DNA of 34,984 bases from Brevundimonas sp. UBA7534 (lineage in GTDB: Bacteria > Pseudomonadota > Alphaproteobacteria > Caulobacterales > Caulobacteraceae), in assembly GCF_002479325.1 (NCBI RefSeq), contig NZ_DLMO01000038.1, positions 1-34,984 of the forward strand, given 5' to 3'. Below the pieces are notes generated by a model. It did not search any database. It was not told where the DNA came from and was given only the letters and a program-made list of their open reading frames with translations. Position numbers and translations under genes: made by a program. Shown here piece after piece: positions 21,445 to 30,594 of the stretch (the first letter of the stretch is position 1; each line of letters starts with the position of its first letter).

Positions 21445-22776
21445 TTACCCGGCGCCGGGCGCAGCGTCCGGCGGGTCCCTTTTCGCCGTCGGCTCCGGCT
21501 CGGGGCGAGGCGGCGTGAAGGCCTGCGCCAGGCCGTGATACAGTCGTTGCTTGCACACCAGGCGCGCCGCCACGTCGGCCACGACGGCGGCGGCGAACAG
21601 CGGCAGGATCATGCCGCGATTGGCGGTCATCTCGGAGATGATGACCACCGCCGTCAGGGGCGCGCGCACCACGCCGACGAAATAGGCGATCATGCCCAGC
21701 AGCACGATGGCGCTCCGGCTGTCGTTGGGAAACAGGTTCGACATCAGGCCGCCCAGGCCGGCGCCGACCGACAGGGACGGGGCGAACACCCCGCCCGGCG
21801 CGCCCGACAGGCTGGAGGCCAGGGTGGAGACGAACTTCGCCGGCGCGAACCAGAAGGGTTGGCCTTCCCCCTCCACCAGGGTGCGGGCCGCCTCGTAGCC
21901 GGTGCCCCAGGTCAGGCCGGTCAGCACGCCGATCACGGCGACGACCAGGCCACAGACCAGCGCCGTCAGCATCGGTCGCCGCCCCAATGGCGAGTTCGCC
22001 GCCAGCAGCCGCAGCGATATCCGCGAGAACAGGCCGCCGGCGATCCCGCCCACGACGCCGACCACCAGGGCGATGGGCAGGGCCTTCACCCCGGACACGA
22101 CCTCACGCACCACGCCGAAATAGACGTAGTCGCCCGCCAGGCTCAGCGGAACCAGGCCGGCGATCACCACCGCCGCCATCACCAGCAGCGTCATTCGCTG
22201 CTCATAGGCCGAGGCCAGTTCCTCCAGGGCGAAGGCCACGCCCGCGATGGGGGTGTTGAAGGCGGCCGCGACCCCGGCCGCGCCACCGGCGATGATGACC
22301 GCGCCATTGACCGGCACGCGCAGCAGCCGGTGGGTGGCGACCATGATCGAGGCGCCCAGTTGCACGGTCGGCCCCTCGCGACCGACCGATCCGCCGGCCA
22401 GAAGCGCGCCCAGGGTGGCGAAGGTCTTGAAGGCGCCGGTGCGGATCGACACCAGGCCGCCGGTGCGTCCGTTCTCGACATGGCGCGCCGCGGCGATGAT
22501 CTGGGGAATGCCCGATCCGCGCGCCAGGGGCGCATAGCGCCGCGTCAACCAGGCCAGCAGCACGAACCCGGCGGGGGTGACGATCAGCGGCGCATAGGGC
22601 CAGGCCTGGGTCAGGCCAGTGAAGAGATGCTGCGCCCGGTCCGCGGCGTTGGCGAAGAACCAGGCGAACAGTCCCACCCCGACCGCGCCGCCGCCGGCAG
22701 CCAGTCGGCTTTTCCAGACGGGACCGATGTGTTCGCGCCAGGCGGCGCGCAGAGCCGCGCGGGAGGGGGAGGCCAT
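21445..22776 (-). CDS. ClC-family chloride channel/transporter
   Basis: This 443-residue multi-pass membrane protein has the three ClC selectivity signatures in order: GSGIPQ near residue 90, GREGP near 129 with the gating glutamate (suggesting H+/Cl- exchange), and GAPGGVFAPSL near 330. The usual final helices are present, and the protein ends in a charged, proline-rich cytoplasmic tail without CBS domains. The stop is TAA, the only one I found among 28 chromosomal genes in the window. It is divergent from parC, with 170 bp between them for both promoters. Confidence 0.93.
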   Translation of the reverse strand: MASPSRAALRAAWREHIGPVWKSRLAAGGGAVGVGLFAWFFANAADRAQHLFTGLTQAWPYAPLIVTPAGFVLLAWLTRRYAPLARGSGIPQIIAAARHVENGRTGGLVSIRTGAFKTFATLGALLAGGSVGREGPTVQLGASIMVATHRLLRVPVNGAVIIAGGAAGVAAAFNTPIAGVAFALEELASAYEQRMTLLVMAAVVIAGLVPLSLAGDYVYFGVVREVVSGVKALPIALVVGVVGGIAGGLFSRISLRLLAANSPLGRRPMLTALVCGLVVAVIGVLTGLTWGTGYEAARTLVEGEGQPFWFAPAKFVSTLASSLSGAPGGVFAPSLSVGAGLGGLMSNLFPNDSRSAIVLLGMIAYFVGVVRAPLTAVVIISEMTANRGMILPLFAAAVVADVAARLVCKQRLYHGLAQAFTPPRPEPEPTAKRDPPDAAPGAG

Positions 22777-22946
22777 TCTTGCTCTTTCATTCAGCGGGAG
22801 CCGTCCGGGCCTACGCTCTCAGGCGGATCAGGGCAAATGCCGGACGCCATGCGCCGGGCCCTCGAGCGGCGTTGCACACAGTTTGCCGACGCATAGCGCG
22901 CCGCGGGGGCTAGACTATCGGCGTCCGATCCCCGATTCGCAGAGCC

Positions 22947-25160
22947 ATGACGATCCACGCCCCGCCGCCGGAAGGCGGTCGCATCATCGAAGAGCCGATG
23001 GAGACGGCGCTCAGCCGCCGTTACCTGGCCTACGCCCTGTCGACCATCACCAACCGCGCGCTGCCGGACGTGCGCGACGGCTTCAAGCCGGTTCACCGGC
23101 GCATCCTCTACGCCATGCACCAGATGCGGCTGAACCCGCAGGCGGCGGCGCGCAAATGCGCCAAGGTCGTCGGGGAGGTGATGGGGGGATACCACCCGCA
23201 TGGCGACGCCTCGATCTACGAGGCGCTGGTGCGCCTGGCCCAGGATTTCGCCCAGCGCTATCCGCTGGTCGACGGTCAGGGCAATTTCGGCAATATCGAC
23301 GGCGATAGCGCCGCGGCCATGCGCTACACCGAGTGCAAGCTGACGCCCGCCGCCGTGCTGCTGCTGGACGGCATCGACCAGGACGCCGTCGATTTCCGCG
23401 CCACCTACGACGACCAGGACGAGGAGCCCATCGTCCTGCCGGCCGGCTTCCCGAACCTGCTGGCGAACGGGTCTTCGGGCATCGCCGTGGGCATGGCGAC
23501 GTCGATCCCGCCCCACAATGTCGGCGAATTGCTGGACGCCTGCCAACTGTTGCTGGAGCGGCCCGAGGCGACGACCGAGGAGTTGGTGCAGCGGGTTCCC
23601 GGCCCGGACTTCCCCACCGGCGGGGTGTCGGTCGAGGGGGCCGCCTCGATCCTGGACGCCTACCAGACGGGCCGGGGCGGCGTTCGGCTGCGCGCACGCT
23701 GGGAGACCGAGGACCTGGGCCGGGGCGTGTGGCGCATCGTCGTCACCGAAATGCCCTATCAGGTTCAGAAATCCAAGCTGATCGAGGGCCTGGCGGACCT
23801 GATCGAACAGAAAAAGGCCCCGCTGCTCGGCGACGTCCGCGACGAGTCGGCCGAGGACATCCGCCTGATCCTGGAGCCCAAGAACCGCACCATCGAGCCC
23901 GAAATGCTGATGGAGAGCCTGTTCAAGCTCTCGGACCTGGAGGTTCGCTTCCCGATCAACATGAACGTGCTGGACGCCAGCGGCACGCCGCGTGTCATGG
24001 GGCTGAAGGAGTGTCTGCGCGCCTTCCTGGACCATCGCCGCGAGGTGCTGAACCGCCGTTCCCAATGGCGGATCGCGCGCGTCGAGAAGCGGTTGCATCT
24101 GCTGGAAGGTCTGCGGATCGTCTTCCTGAACCTGGACGAGGTGATCCGCATCGTCCGCGAGGAGGAGCAGCCGAAGGCGGTGCTGATCGCGCGCTTCGGC
24201 CTGTCGGAGCTTCAGGCCGACTTCATCCTGGACACCCGGCTGCGCCAACTTGCGCGCCTGGAAGAGATGACGATCGAAAAGGAGTTCAAGGAACTTTCCG
24301 AGGAACTGGCGCAGCTGAAGGCGCTGACCTCGTCGGAAGGCAAGCAGTGGAAGGCGATCTCCAAGGAACTGGAAGCCGTGCGCAAGGCGCTGGTTTCGCC
24401 GCGCCGCACCACCATCGCCGAAGCGGTGGATACCTCGGCGTTCGTCGCGCCCGAAGCCTTCATTCCGCGCGAGGCGATCACCGTCATCCTGTCCGAACGT
24501 GGCTGGATCCGCGCCGCCAAGGGCAAGGTCGACGATCCCTCGGAGCTGAAGTTCAAGGAGGGCGACCAACTGGCCTTCCTGGTTCCGGGCTACACCACAG
24601 ACAAGCTTCTGGTCGGCGCCTCGGACGGGCGGGTCTTCACCATAGGCGCGGACAAGCTGGCGTCCGGTCGGGGCCACGGCGAACCGCTGCGCCTGATGAT
24701 CGACCTGGACGAGAGCGCCCAGATCGTGAACCTGGTGGCGCACCAGCCGGGGGCGAAGCTGCTGATCGCCTCGAAGGCCGGCTACGGCTTCGTCGCGCCG
24801 GAGGACGATCTTCTGGCGCAGAAGCGGGGCGGCAAGCAGGTGCTGAACGGCGAGATGTTGGCGATGCTGCGCGTTCCGCAGTCCCCGGCGGCCGACCACG
24901 TCGCCGCCATCGGCGAGAACATCAAGACCCTGATCTTCCCGCTCGCCGAACTGCCCGAGATGGGGCGCGGCAAGGGGGTCAAGCTGCAGACCTTCAAGCA
25001 GGGCGGCCTGGCCGATGTGGCGGTGTTCAACGCCGAAGCGGGACCGGAATGGGTCGACGGCGGCGGCCGCCGCCGCAACTGGCCCGACTGGAAGGACTGG
25101 CTGGGCAAGCGCGCCGGCGCCGGCCGCCAGGGGCCGCGCGGACTGCGAAAGTTCAGGTAG
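22947..25160 (+). CDS. parC: DNA topoisomerase IV subunit A
   Basis: This is the breakage-reunion subunit that decatenates daughter chromosomes together with ParE. At 737 residues it is normal for alphaproteobacteria. The catalytic Tyr is Y127 in AAMRYTECKL. The winged-helix CAP segment with YHPHGDASIYEALV is at 82-95. The coiled-coil tower spans about residues 330-450, and the C-terminal beta-pinwheel is shortened and ends in a basic RRRNWPDW tail. The quinolone-contact position equivalent to E. coli ParC Ser80 is Ala88 here, while the glutamate equivalent to Glu84 (E92) is kept. The start ATG gives the family N-terminus. Confidence 0.95.
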   Translation: MTIHAPPPEGGRIIEEPMETALSRRYLAYALSTITNRALPDVRDGFKPVHRRILYAMHQMRLNPQAAARKCAKVVGEVMGGYHPHGDASIYEALVRLAQDFAQRYPLVDGQGNFGNIDGDSAAAMRYTECKLTPAAVLLLDGIDQDAVDFRATYDDQDEEPIVLPAGFPNLLANGSSGIAVGMATSIPPHNVGELLDACQLLLERPEATTEELVQRVPGPDFPTGGVSVEGAASILDAYQTGRGGVRLRARWETEDLGRGVWRIVVTEMPYQVQKSKLIEGLADLIEQKKAPLLGDVRDESAEDIRLILEPKNRTIEPEMLMESLFKLSDLEVRFPINMNVLDASGTPRVMGLKECLRAFLDHRREVLNRRSQWRIARVEKRLHLLEGLRIVFLNLDEVIRIVREEEQPKAVLIARFGLSELQADFILDTRLRQLARLEEMTIEKEFKELSEELAQLKALTSSEGKQWKAISKELEAVRKALVSPRRTTIAEAVDTSAFVAPEAFIPREAITVILSERGWIRAAKGKVDDPSELKFKEGDQLAFLVPGYTTDKLLVGASDGRVFTIGADKLASGRGHGEPLRLMIDLDESAQIVNLVAHQPGAKLLIASKAGYGFVAPEDDLLAQKRGGKQVLNGEMLAMLRVPQSPAADHVAAIGENIKTLIFPLAELPEMGRGKGVKLQTFKQGGLADVAVFNAEAGPEWVDGGGRRRNWPDWKDWLGKRAGAGRQGPRGLRKFR

Positions 25161-25170
25161 GGGCGGGGGC

Positions 25171-25189
25171 GGAGGGCTCTCAGCCCTCC
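25171..25189. terminator. Hairpin between parC and bpt (weak terminator candidate)
   Basis: GGAGGGCT pairs with AGCCCTCC around CTC, between two convergent genes and overlapping the bpt stop. No T-tract follows on either strand, so intrinsic termination is uncertain. Confidence 0.35.
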
Positions 25190-25917
25190 AGCCGCATCCA
25201 GCCTTGGGGGCGTAAGGCCTCCATCGGCCGGAACTCGGCCTTGTAGTCCATCTTCTCGGAGCCCCGGACCCAATAGCCGAGGTACACGAAGGGCAGGCCG
25301 ACCTGCTCCGCCTGCCGGACATGATCCAGGATGGCGAACCGCCCCAGACTGCGTCGATCCATCGTCGGATCGTAGAAGCTGTACACCATCGAAAGACCGT
25401 CGCGCAGCAGGTCGGTCAGCGTCACGGCCGCCAGGTCGCCAGGACCGCCGTCCGTCGACGGCAGGCGATATTCAATCAGGTGGGTGCGCACGGCCGTGTC
25501 CTCGACCATGGCGACATAGTCCAGCCAGCCCATGTCGCTCATGCCGCCCTGCGGATGGCGCGCGGTCAGATAGCGGCGCAGAAGCTGGAACTGCTCGGTC
25601 GTCGCTTCGGCCTCGACCAGATTGCGCGACAGGTCGTCGTTGCGCGCCAATACCTTGCGCTGGGAACGCGAGAAGGCGAAGTCGGCCACCGGAATCCGCA
25701 CGGAAACGCACGCGTCGCACGCCTCGCACGCCGGCCGATAGGCGATGTTCTGGCTGCGGCGAAAGCCCGCGATGGTCAGTTCGTCGTTGACGTGGGCGCC
25801 GTCCGAGAAGGGCAGGTTGGCGAACACCTTGCGCTCGGTCTGGCCAGGCAGGTACGGGCACGGCGCGACCGAGGTCATGAAGAATCGAAGTTGCCGGGTC
25901 GGTACGTGCTGCGTCAC
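25180..25917 (-). CDS. bpt: Aspartate/glutamate leucyltransferase (arginyltransferase family)
   Basis: This 245-residue enzyme of the Ate1/Bpt family transfers an amino acid (Leu in characterised bacterial Bpt) from aminoacyl-tRNA to N-terminal Asp or Glu, marking proteins for ClpS-ClpAP. Hallmarks are TRQLRFFMTSVAPCPYLPGQ at about 7-26, SQNIAYRPACEACDACVSVR near 60-80 with the paired cysteines, then VYSFYDP, LGRFAILDHV and a YVYLGYWV-like segment (here FVYLGYWVRG) near 215. The GTG at 25917 is chosen because family members begin MTQHxPTRQL; longer ATG frames upstream are discarded. It is convergent with parC. Arginyl specificity cannot be excluded. Confidence 0.92.
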   Translation of the reverse strand: MTQHVPTRQLRFFMTSVAPCPYLPGQTERKVFANLPFSDGAHVNDELTIAGFRRSQNIAYRPACEACDACVSVRIPVADFAFSRSQRKVLARNDDLSRNLVEAEATTEQFQLLRRYLTARHPQGGMSDMGWLDYVAMVEDTAVRTHLIEYRLPSTDGGPGDLAAVTLTDLLRDGLSMVYSFYDPTMDRRSLGRFAILDHVRQAEQVGLPFVYLGYWVRGSEKMDYKAEFRPMEALRPQGWMRLEG

Positions 25918-26031
25918 GGCCTCAGGTCCGCATCCGATCTTGCCAATATTGCGACACTGCAACGCGCATCCCGCGATTTGGCGGCATTCGCCGCCCGGCC
26001 GCAAGCGCATCGGCGCCACAGCCGTCGGAGA

Positions 26032-26931
26032 TCACAGCGAGGTGTCCATCGGCAGAACGGGCGCTTCCCGCAGCAGCACGATCGAGATGCGGCGGTTTCC
26101 GGCCAGGCTGGGGTCGTCCGGATACAGCGGATCGGAACCGGCCTTGCCCGCCACCGAATAGACGCGGTCCGGGTCGACGCCGGCGCCCTGCAGGACAAGA
26201 CGAGAGGCGTTGGCGCGCGCCGACGACAGGGTCCAGTCTCCGGCGCTGCTGGCGCGGCCGGAACCGGCGACGGCGCTGGTGTGTCCGGTGATCGAGATGC
26301 GGTTGGGCAGCTGATTGATGACGCGGGCCACCGCGCGCAGAAGCACCTGGGCGCGCGCATTCGGCTGGGACGAGTTGTTGTCGAACATCGATCGGCCTTC
26401 CTGGTCGACCAACTGGATGCGAAGCCCCTCGGGCGTCTGGTCCACGATCAACTGCTTCGACAGTTCCGCCAGCTCCGGCATGGACTGCATCGCCTGACGC
26501 AGCGATTCCGCGGCGCTGGCGAACTGATCGGCTTCTCGACGGCGCATCTCGGCCTCGAGCGCGGCGTCGCTGGCCGAGGACAGGTTGGAGCTGGGGCCGG
26601 CTTCGGCAGCGTCGGGCGGGGCCTCGGGGGCCAACTGCTCGATCACCGACATGGAGCCCGAGCTCTTGGGGCCGTCGTCCCCCAACGCGGTGCCGCCCAG
26701 GATGCCGCCCGAACCCGATGTCGTCTCGGACACGCTGGCGGGCGCGAAATATTCCGCGATGCCCTTTTTCTGTTCCGGGTCTGTGGCGTTGACCAGCCAC
26801 ATCAGCAGGAAGAAGGCCATCATCGCAGTCACGAAGTCCGCATAGGCGACCTTCCACGCGCCGCCGTGGTGGCCGTGGCCGCCGCCCTTCTTCACCTTCT
26901 TGATGAGGATCGGACGATCGCTCACGGACAT
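26032..26931 (-). CDS. motB: Flagellar motor stator protein MotB
   Basis: This 299-residue inner-membrane stator protein has a short cytoplasmic tail with a KKVKKGGGHGHHGGAWK-type basic/His segment, one transmembrane helix (about 28-50) carrying the proton-binding D32 in YADFVTAMMAFF, and a long Pro/Ser linker with the plug region (about 60-150). The OmpA-like peptidoglycan-binding domain (about 160-295) has ISITGHTSAVAGSGRASSAG-type and GNRRISIVLL segments. The ATG at 26931 is chosen over one 11 codons upstream. motA is not adjacent; as in Caulobacter, the two genes are apparently unlinked. Confidence 0.95.
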   Translation of the reverse strand: MSVSDRPILIKKVKKGGGHGHHGGAWKVAYADFVTAMMAFFLLMWLVNATDPEQKKGIAEYFAPASVSETTSGSGGILGGTALGDDGPKSSGSMSVIEQLAPEAPPDAAEAGPSSNLSSASDAALEAEMRRREADQFASAAESLRQAMQSMPELAELSKQLIVDQTPEGLRIQLVDQEGRSMFDNNSSQPNARAQVLLRAVARVINQLPNRISITGHTSAVAGSGRASSAGDWTLSSARANASRLVLQGAGVDPDRVYSVAGKAGSDPLYPDDPSLAGNRRISIVLLREAPVLPMDTSL

Positions 26932-27047
26932 CGGCACGCACCCCTGAATTCTGCGCCGCATCATGACGCGGATAAGGTTAAGGCGTCCTTTCCCTTGCCC
27001 GGGCTGGACGACCGTCCTAGTCCGGCGACGAGCACGGGAGCCTTGTC

Positions 27048-27914
27048 ATGAAGATCGCATTCGCCGGCCTGGGGGTGATGGGCGCGCCGATGGCGCGGCA
27101 TCTGGTCGAGGCCGGTCATGAGGTGGCGGGCTACAACCGATCCCCGCCGAAGGCGCAGACCTGGGCGCAGGCGACGGGCGGCCGTTTCGCGACGACGGTC
27201 GTCGAGGCGGCGCAGGGCGCGGATCTGTTCATCCTGTGCGTCGGCAACGACGACGATGTGCGGGCGGTCGTCGCGGAGGCCTTGCCCGCGCTGGGGCCCG
27301 GCGCCGTGGTCGTGGACCACACCACCACCTCGGCCAAGGCGGCGCGCGAGATGGCCGATCTGGCGCGGTCGCAGGACAAGTTCTTCATCGACGCGCCCGT
27401 CTCTGGCGGGCAGGCCGGAGCCGAGAACGGACAGCTCAGCGTCATGGCCGGCGGCGACGCCGAGGCCCTGGCCAGGGCCGAGCCGGCGATCAAGGCCTAT
27501 TCGAAGGCGATCCAGCACATGGGACCGGCGGGCGCGGGCCAACTGACCAAGATGGTCAACCAGATCGCCATAGCCGGCGTAGTCCAAGGTTTGGCCGAGG
27601 CAGTGCACTTCGCCCAGACCGCCGGCCTGGACACCGACAAGGCCTATGACGCCGTGTCCAAGGGCGCGGCGCAGAGCTGGCAGATGGACAATCGCTGGAA
27701 GACGGCGGCCAGGGGCGAGTTCGATTTCGGCTTCGCCGTCGACTGGATGCGCAAGGACCTGGGCCTGGTGCTGGACGAGGCCCGGTCCAACGGCGCGCGC
27801 CTGGCCCTGACCGCCCTGGTCGACCAGTTCTACGCCGAGGTCCAGGCGATGGGCGGAAATCGCTGGGACACCTCCAGCCTCAAGGCGCGCCTGCCGGGAC
27901 CGGATAGGGCCTGA
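27048..27914 (+). CDS. NAD(P)-dependent oxidoreductase, 3-hydroxyisobutyrate dehydrogenase family
   Basis: This 288-residue beta-hydroxyacid dehydrogenase has an N-terminal Rossmann fold with GLGVMGAPMARHLVEAGH (about 7-24). The substrate motif VDHTTTSAKAAREMA is at about 92-106, DAPVSGGQAGAENGQLSVMAGG at about 119-140 (first 20 residues quoted only as a pattern), and the catalytic Lys is in GQLTKMVNQI near 171. Relatives include 3-hydroxyisobutyrate dehydrogenase, tartronate-semialdehyde reductase and glyoxylate/succinic-semialdehyde reductases, and the exact substrate is open. Asn rather than Arg-rich residues after the second strand (YNRSP contains Arg) leave NADPH preference possible. It is divergent from motB. 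Confidence 0.9.
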   Translation: MKIAFAGLGVMGAPMARHLVEAGHEVAGYNRSPPKAQTWAQATGGRFATTVVEAAQGADLFILCVGNDDDVRAVVAEALPALGPGAVVVDHTTTSAKAAREMADLARSQDKFFIDAPVSGGQAGAENGQLSVMAGGDAEALARAEPAIKAYSKAIQHMGPAGAGQLTKMVNQIAIAGVVQGLAEAVHFAQTAGLDTDKAYDAVSKGAAQSWQMDNRWKTAARGEFDFGFAVDWMRKDLGLVLDEARSNGARLALTALVDQFYAEVQAMGGNRWDTSSLKARLPGPDRA

Positions 27915-27917
27915 GCT

Positions 27918-28214
27918 TCAGACCTTGCGCACGAACTCCGCGCGCAGCACCAGGCCCTTGATGGTGGGATGGCGGCAGTCGATCTCCTGATCATCGCCGG
28001 TCAGGCGGATCGACTTGATGACGGTCCCGCGCTTCAGCGTCTGGCCCGCGCCCTTGACCGTCAGGTCCTTGATCAGGGTCACGGAGTCGCCGTCGTTCAG
28101 TTCGTTGCCGACGGAATCCACCACCTTGACCGTATTGGCGGCCGCCTTTTCGGCGGCCTCGGCCGGGCTCAGCCACTCGCCGGTGGCTTCGTCGTACACG
28201 TAGTCGTCGCTCAT
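27918..28214 (-). CDS. PhnA/YjdM-domain protein lacking the zinc ribbon
   Basis: This 98-residue protein has a C-terminal two-thirds that is the PhnA (YjdM) domain: VVDSVGNELNDGDSVTLIKD at about 31-50, GQTLKRGTVIKSIRL near 57-71, and IDCRHPTIKGLVLRAEFVRK at the end. The N-terminal CPxC zinc ribbon of E. coli YjdM is replaced by an acidic segment YDEATGEWLSPAEAA. Despite the old name there is no good evidence that this family degrades phosphonates. It lies 2 bp downstream of hemB on the same strand, with no room for a promoter, so it is expressed from the hemB transcript. Confidence 0.85.
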   Translation of the reverse strand: MSDDYVYDEATGEWLSPAEAAEKAAANTVKVVDSVGNELNDGDSVTLIKDLTVKGAGQTLKRGTVIKSIRLTGDDQEIDCRHPTIKGLVLRAEFVRKV

Positions 28215-28216
28215 CC

Positions 28217-29215
28217 TCAGGCTCCCAGAAGCCGCGCCGCCTGGGGCGCGAAATAGGTCAGGACGCCCGCCGCGCCCGCGCGCTTGAAGGCGTGCAGCGT
28301 TTCCAGGATGGCGCGGTCCTCGTCCAGCCAGCCGTTGGCGATGGAGGCGCGCATCATCGCGTACTCGCCCGACACCTGGTAGGCGAAGGTCGGCACCCGG
28401 AAGGTCTCCGACACCTGCCGCACGATATCGAGATAGGGCATCCCCGGCTTGACCATTACGGCGTCGGCGCCTTCCGACAGGTCCATGGCCACTTCCTTCA
28501 GCGCTTCGTCGGCGTTGGCGTAGTCCATCTGATAGGTCTTCTTGTCTCCCGTCAGCGACTTCGACGAACCCACCGCGTCACGATAGGGGCCGTAGAAGCA
28601 CGACGCGTATTTGGCGGCGTAGGCCAGGATCAGCGTGTCCTGGAAGCCGTTGGCCTCCAGCGCCTCGCGCACCGCCTGGATGCGGCCGTCCATCATGTCG
28701 GACGGGGCCACCACGTCCGCCCCGGCGTGGGCGTGGATGAAGGCCATCTCGGCCAGCCGCTCCAGCGTGGCGTCGTTGACGATCCGGCCGTCTTCCATCA
28801 CCCCGTCGTGGCCGTGGTCGGTGTAGCAGTCCAGCGCCACGTCGGTGATGACGCCGATCTCCGGCGCGGCGTCCTTGATGGCGCGGATGACCTCGGGGAT
28901 CAGGCCGTCCGGGTCGGTCGCGCCGGTCCCTTCGTTGTCTTTCGGGCCATTGATGTTGGGGAACAGCGCCACCGCCGGAATGCCCAGGTCGCTCGCCTCG
29001 ACCGCCGCCTGGGCCGCGGCCTTGGGCGACAGGCGGAAGACGCCGGGCATGGAGGCGACGGGCGCGCGGTCGTCGGCGCCGTCATGGACGATCAGCGGCC
29101 AGATCAGATCGGCGGGGGTCAGCGTCGTCTCTGCGACCAGGCGGCGGATCCAGGGGCTGGACCGGAGCCGGCGGGGGCGAGCCAGGGGAAAGGGGGCGGG
29201 CTGGAAGGGAAGCAT
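28217..29215 (-). CDS. hemB: Porphobilinogen synthase (delta-aminolevulinate dehydratase)
   Basis: HemB condenses two aminolevulinate molecules to porphobilinogen in heme synthesis. At 332 residues the length is normal. The metal segment reads DVALDCYTDHGHDG (about 127-140), with Asp where zinc enzymes have Cys, so this is a Mg-type enzyme. Catalytic lysines are in AKYASCFYGP (about 205) and MVKPGMPYLD (about 260). The active-site lid region and the C-terminal AYQVSGEYAMM are present. The ATG at 29215 gives the RPRRLRSSPWIRRLVAET-type N-terminus common in alphaproteobacteria; a much longer open frame upstream is spurious. Confidence 0.96.
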   Translation of the reverse strand: MLPFQPAPFPLARPRRLRSSPWIRRLVAETTLTPADLIWPLIVHDGADDRAPVASMPGVFRLSPKAAAQAAVEASDLGIPAVALFPNINGPKDNEGTGATDPDGLIPEVIRAIKDAAPEIGVITDVALDCYTDHGHDGVMEDGRIVNDATLERLAEMAFIHAHAGADVVAPSDMMDGRIQAVREALEANGFQDTLILAYAAKYASCFYGPYRDAVGSSKSLTGDKKTYQMDYANADEALKEVAMDLSEGADAVMVKPGMPYLDIVRQVSETFRVPTFAYQVSGEYAMMRASIANGWLDEDRAILETLHAFKRAGAAGVLTYFAPQAARLLGA

Positions 29216-29347
29216 GGCGGACCTCGAATACGGGTGCTGGACTAAGCCCGACGCCGCGCCAGTGCAAATCGCGTCTTGCATCGCATCATTTCCGCCACGA
29301 TCTGCTAATGAGGAGAAGGCGCGAGGCGCGCCGGGAGGAAAGAGATC

Positions 29348-30160
29348 ATGTTTCATCGTCTGGGCGCCGTGGCGGCCCTCGCACTCACGGGCGCCGCTCT
29401 GTCGGGCTGCGTCGTCATCGCTTCCGAGGGCGGAGAGCGGACGGTCGTGACATCGGCCGCGCCTGCGGCCGTGCCTGCGCCTCAGGCCAGTTTCGCGGTC
29501 CTCTATCAGGACGCCGTCGCCGATCCGCGTCGCCCGGCCGAGGAGACCGCGCGCGATCCGCTGCGCCATCCGGCCGAAATGCTGGCCTTCGCCCAGGTGG
29601 CGCCGGGCGACCACATCGCCGACATCCGGCCGGGCGCGGGCTATTTCACGCGGCTGTTCGCCGACGTCGCCGGCCCCAACGGCCATGTCTACGCCTTCGT
29701 GCCCAACCGCACGGCGGAGCGGGAGAATCCCGGCGCCGACGCCCTGGCCCAGGCCTACCCCAATGTCAGCCGCGTCAACGGCGCGCTGGATGCGATGACC
29801 TTCGACGAACCGCTGGACCTGGTGTTCATGAGCCAGGAGTATCACGACTTCCACATCCCCCGCTTCGAGACGGACGTGGCGCGGATGAACGCGGCGGTGT
29901 TCGCGGCGCTGAAGCCGGGCGGCCGCTATGTCGTCATCGACCATCAGGCGGCGCCGGGCGCGGGCGTCTCGGCGGTGTCCACTCTTCACCGCATCGAGGG
30001 GGATTACCTGCGTCGCGAGGTCGAGGCGGCGGGGTTCGTCTTCGAGGGCGAGAGCCGCGCGGTGGCCAACCCCGCCGACGACCACAGCCTCAACGTCTTC
30101 GATGAGGCCATCCGCGGGCGCACCGACCAGTTCGTCTATCGGTTCCGCAAGCCGGCCTGA
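29348..30160 (+). CDS. Lipoprotein with class I SAM-methyltransferase fold
   Basis: This 270-residue protein begins with a lipoprotein signal: basic start, hydrophobic stretch, lipobox LSGC with Cys at residue 20. After a short Ala/Pro linker comes a methyltransferase-like domain (about 65-255). Motif I is IADIRPGAGYFT near 95, then HVYAFVP, DLVFMSQEYHDFH near 160 and LKPGGRYVVIDHQA near 195. Such exported methyltransferase-fold lipoproteins are frequent in Caulobacterales and Sphingomonadales, though SAM is not expected in the periplasm, so activity there is questionable. The AGGAAAG binding site is just upstream. It is divergent from hemB. Confidence 0.85.
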   Translation: MFHRLGAVAALALTGAALSGCVVIASEGGERTVVTSAAPAAVPAPQASFAVLYQDAVADPRRPAEETARDPLRHPAEMLAFAQVAPGDHIADIRPGAGYFTRLFADVAGPNGHVYAFVPNRTAERENPGADALAQAYPNVSRVNGALDAMTFDEPLDLVFMSQEYHDFHIPRFETDVARMNAAVFAALKPGGRYVVIDHQAAPGAGVSAVSTLHRIEGDYLRREVEAAGFVFEGESRAVANPADDHSLNVFDEAIRGRTDQFVYRFRKPA

Positions 30161-30168
30161 GCCCGGGG

Positions 30169-30594
30169 TCAGCGGGCGGTCGGCATTCCCGATCGGCGGC
30201 GCGGGTTCTGGGCGACGACTTCCACCCGCGTCACCGAGCCCCGGCCGGATATGCTGTTGGCGGCCGCGACCAGGGCGTTGGACAGGGCGCGCTCGTCCAG
30301 GCGCGTCCAGTCGCCGGGCACGGTGAAGGGGGTGCGGTGGGCGGCCTTCACCAGGGCGTCGCGGAAGAAGGCCTCCTTGGGCCGCATCTGTTCCACGGTC
30401 TTGCCTGCGCCCAGGTGCAGGCGCAGCGAGACGAAGACGTAGTTGCGCAGACGCCCGCCCTCGATCACGGGCAGGCCGACGCCGGCGACGCCAAGCGCGG
30501 GCGCCTCGGCCGATTCGGCCTTGGGCGAGGAGGCGCGGGCCGGGGCGGCGGCCAGGGCCAGGCCTCCGGCGGCGATGAGGGCGCGGCGGTTCAT
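30169..30594 (-). CDS. Exported protein with Tat-like signal (unknown function)
   Basis: This 141-residue protein starts MNRRALIAAGGLALAAAPARA, a twin-arginine-type signal with cleavage expected after ARA (residue 21). The mature part (about 120 residues) contains VSLRLHLGAGKTVEQMRPKE, then FFRDALVKAAHRTPF, and ends in a beta segment SVTRVEVVAQNPRR. The layout resembles the periplasmic domain of FliL-type proteins, which share the strand-helix-strand order and a KxxxxxxDALV helix, but there is no membrane anchor and the match is loose. It is convergent with the lipoprotein methyltransferase gene, with 8 bp between the stops. Confidence 0.7.
   Translation of the reverse strand: MNRRALIAAGGLALAAAPARASSPKAESAEAPALGVAGVGLPVIEGGRLRNYVFVSLRLHLGAGKTVEQMRPKEAFFRDALVKAAHRTPFTVPGDWTRLDERALSNALVAAANSISGRGSVTRVEVVAQNPRRRSGMPTAR

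Noticed and set aside
22791..25322. Very long open frame antisense to parC (about 840 codons)
   Set aside because: It is the mirror of a highly GC-biased gene; its translation is Gln/Arg/Leu/Gly-rich without domains, while parC is certain. The same holds for the long frames at 14840-16813 (plus), 25321-27051 (plus), 17057-18187 (plus) and 30609-31904 (plus).
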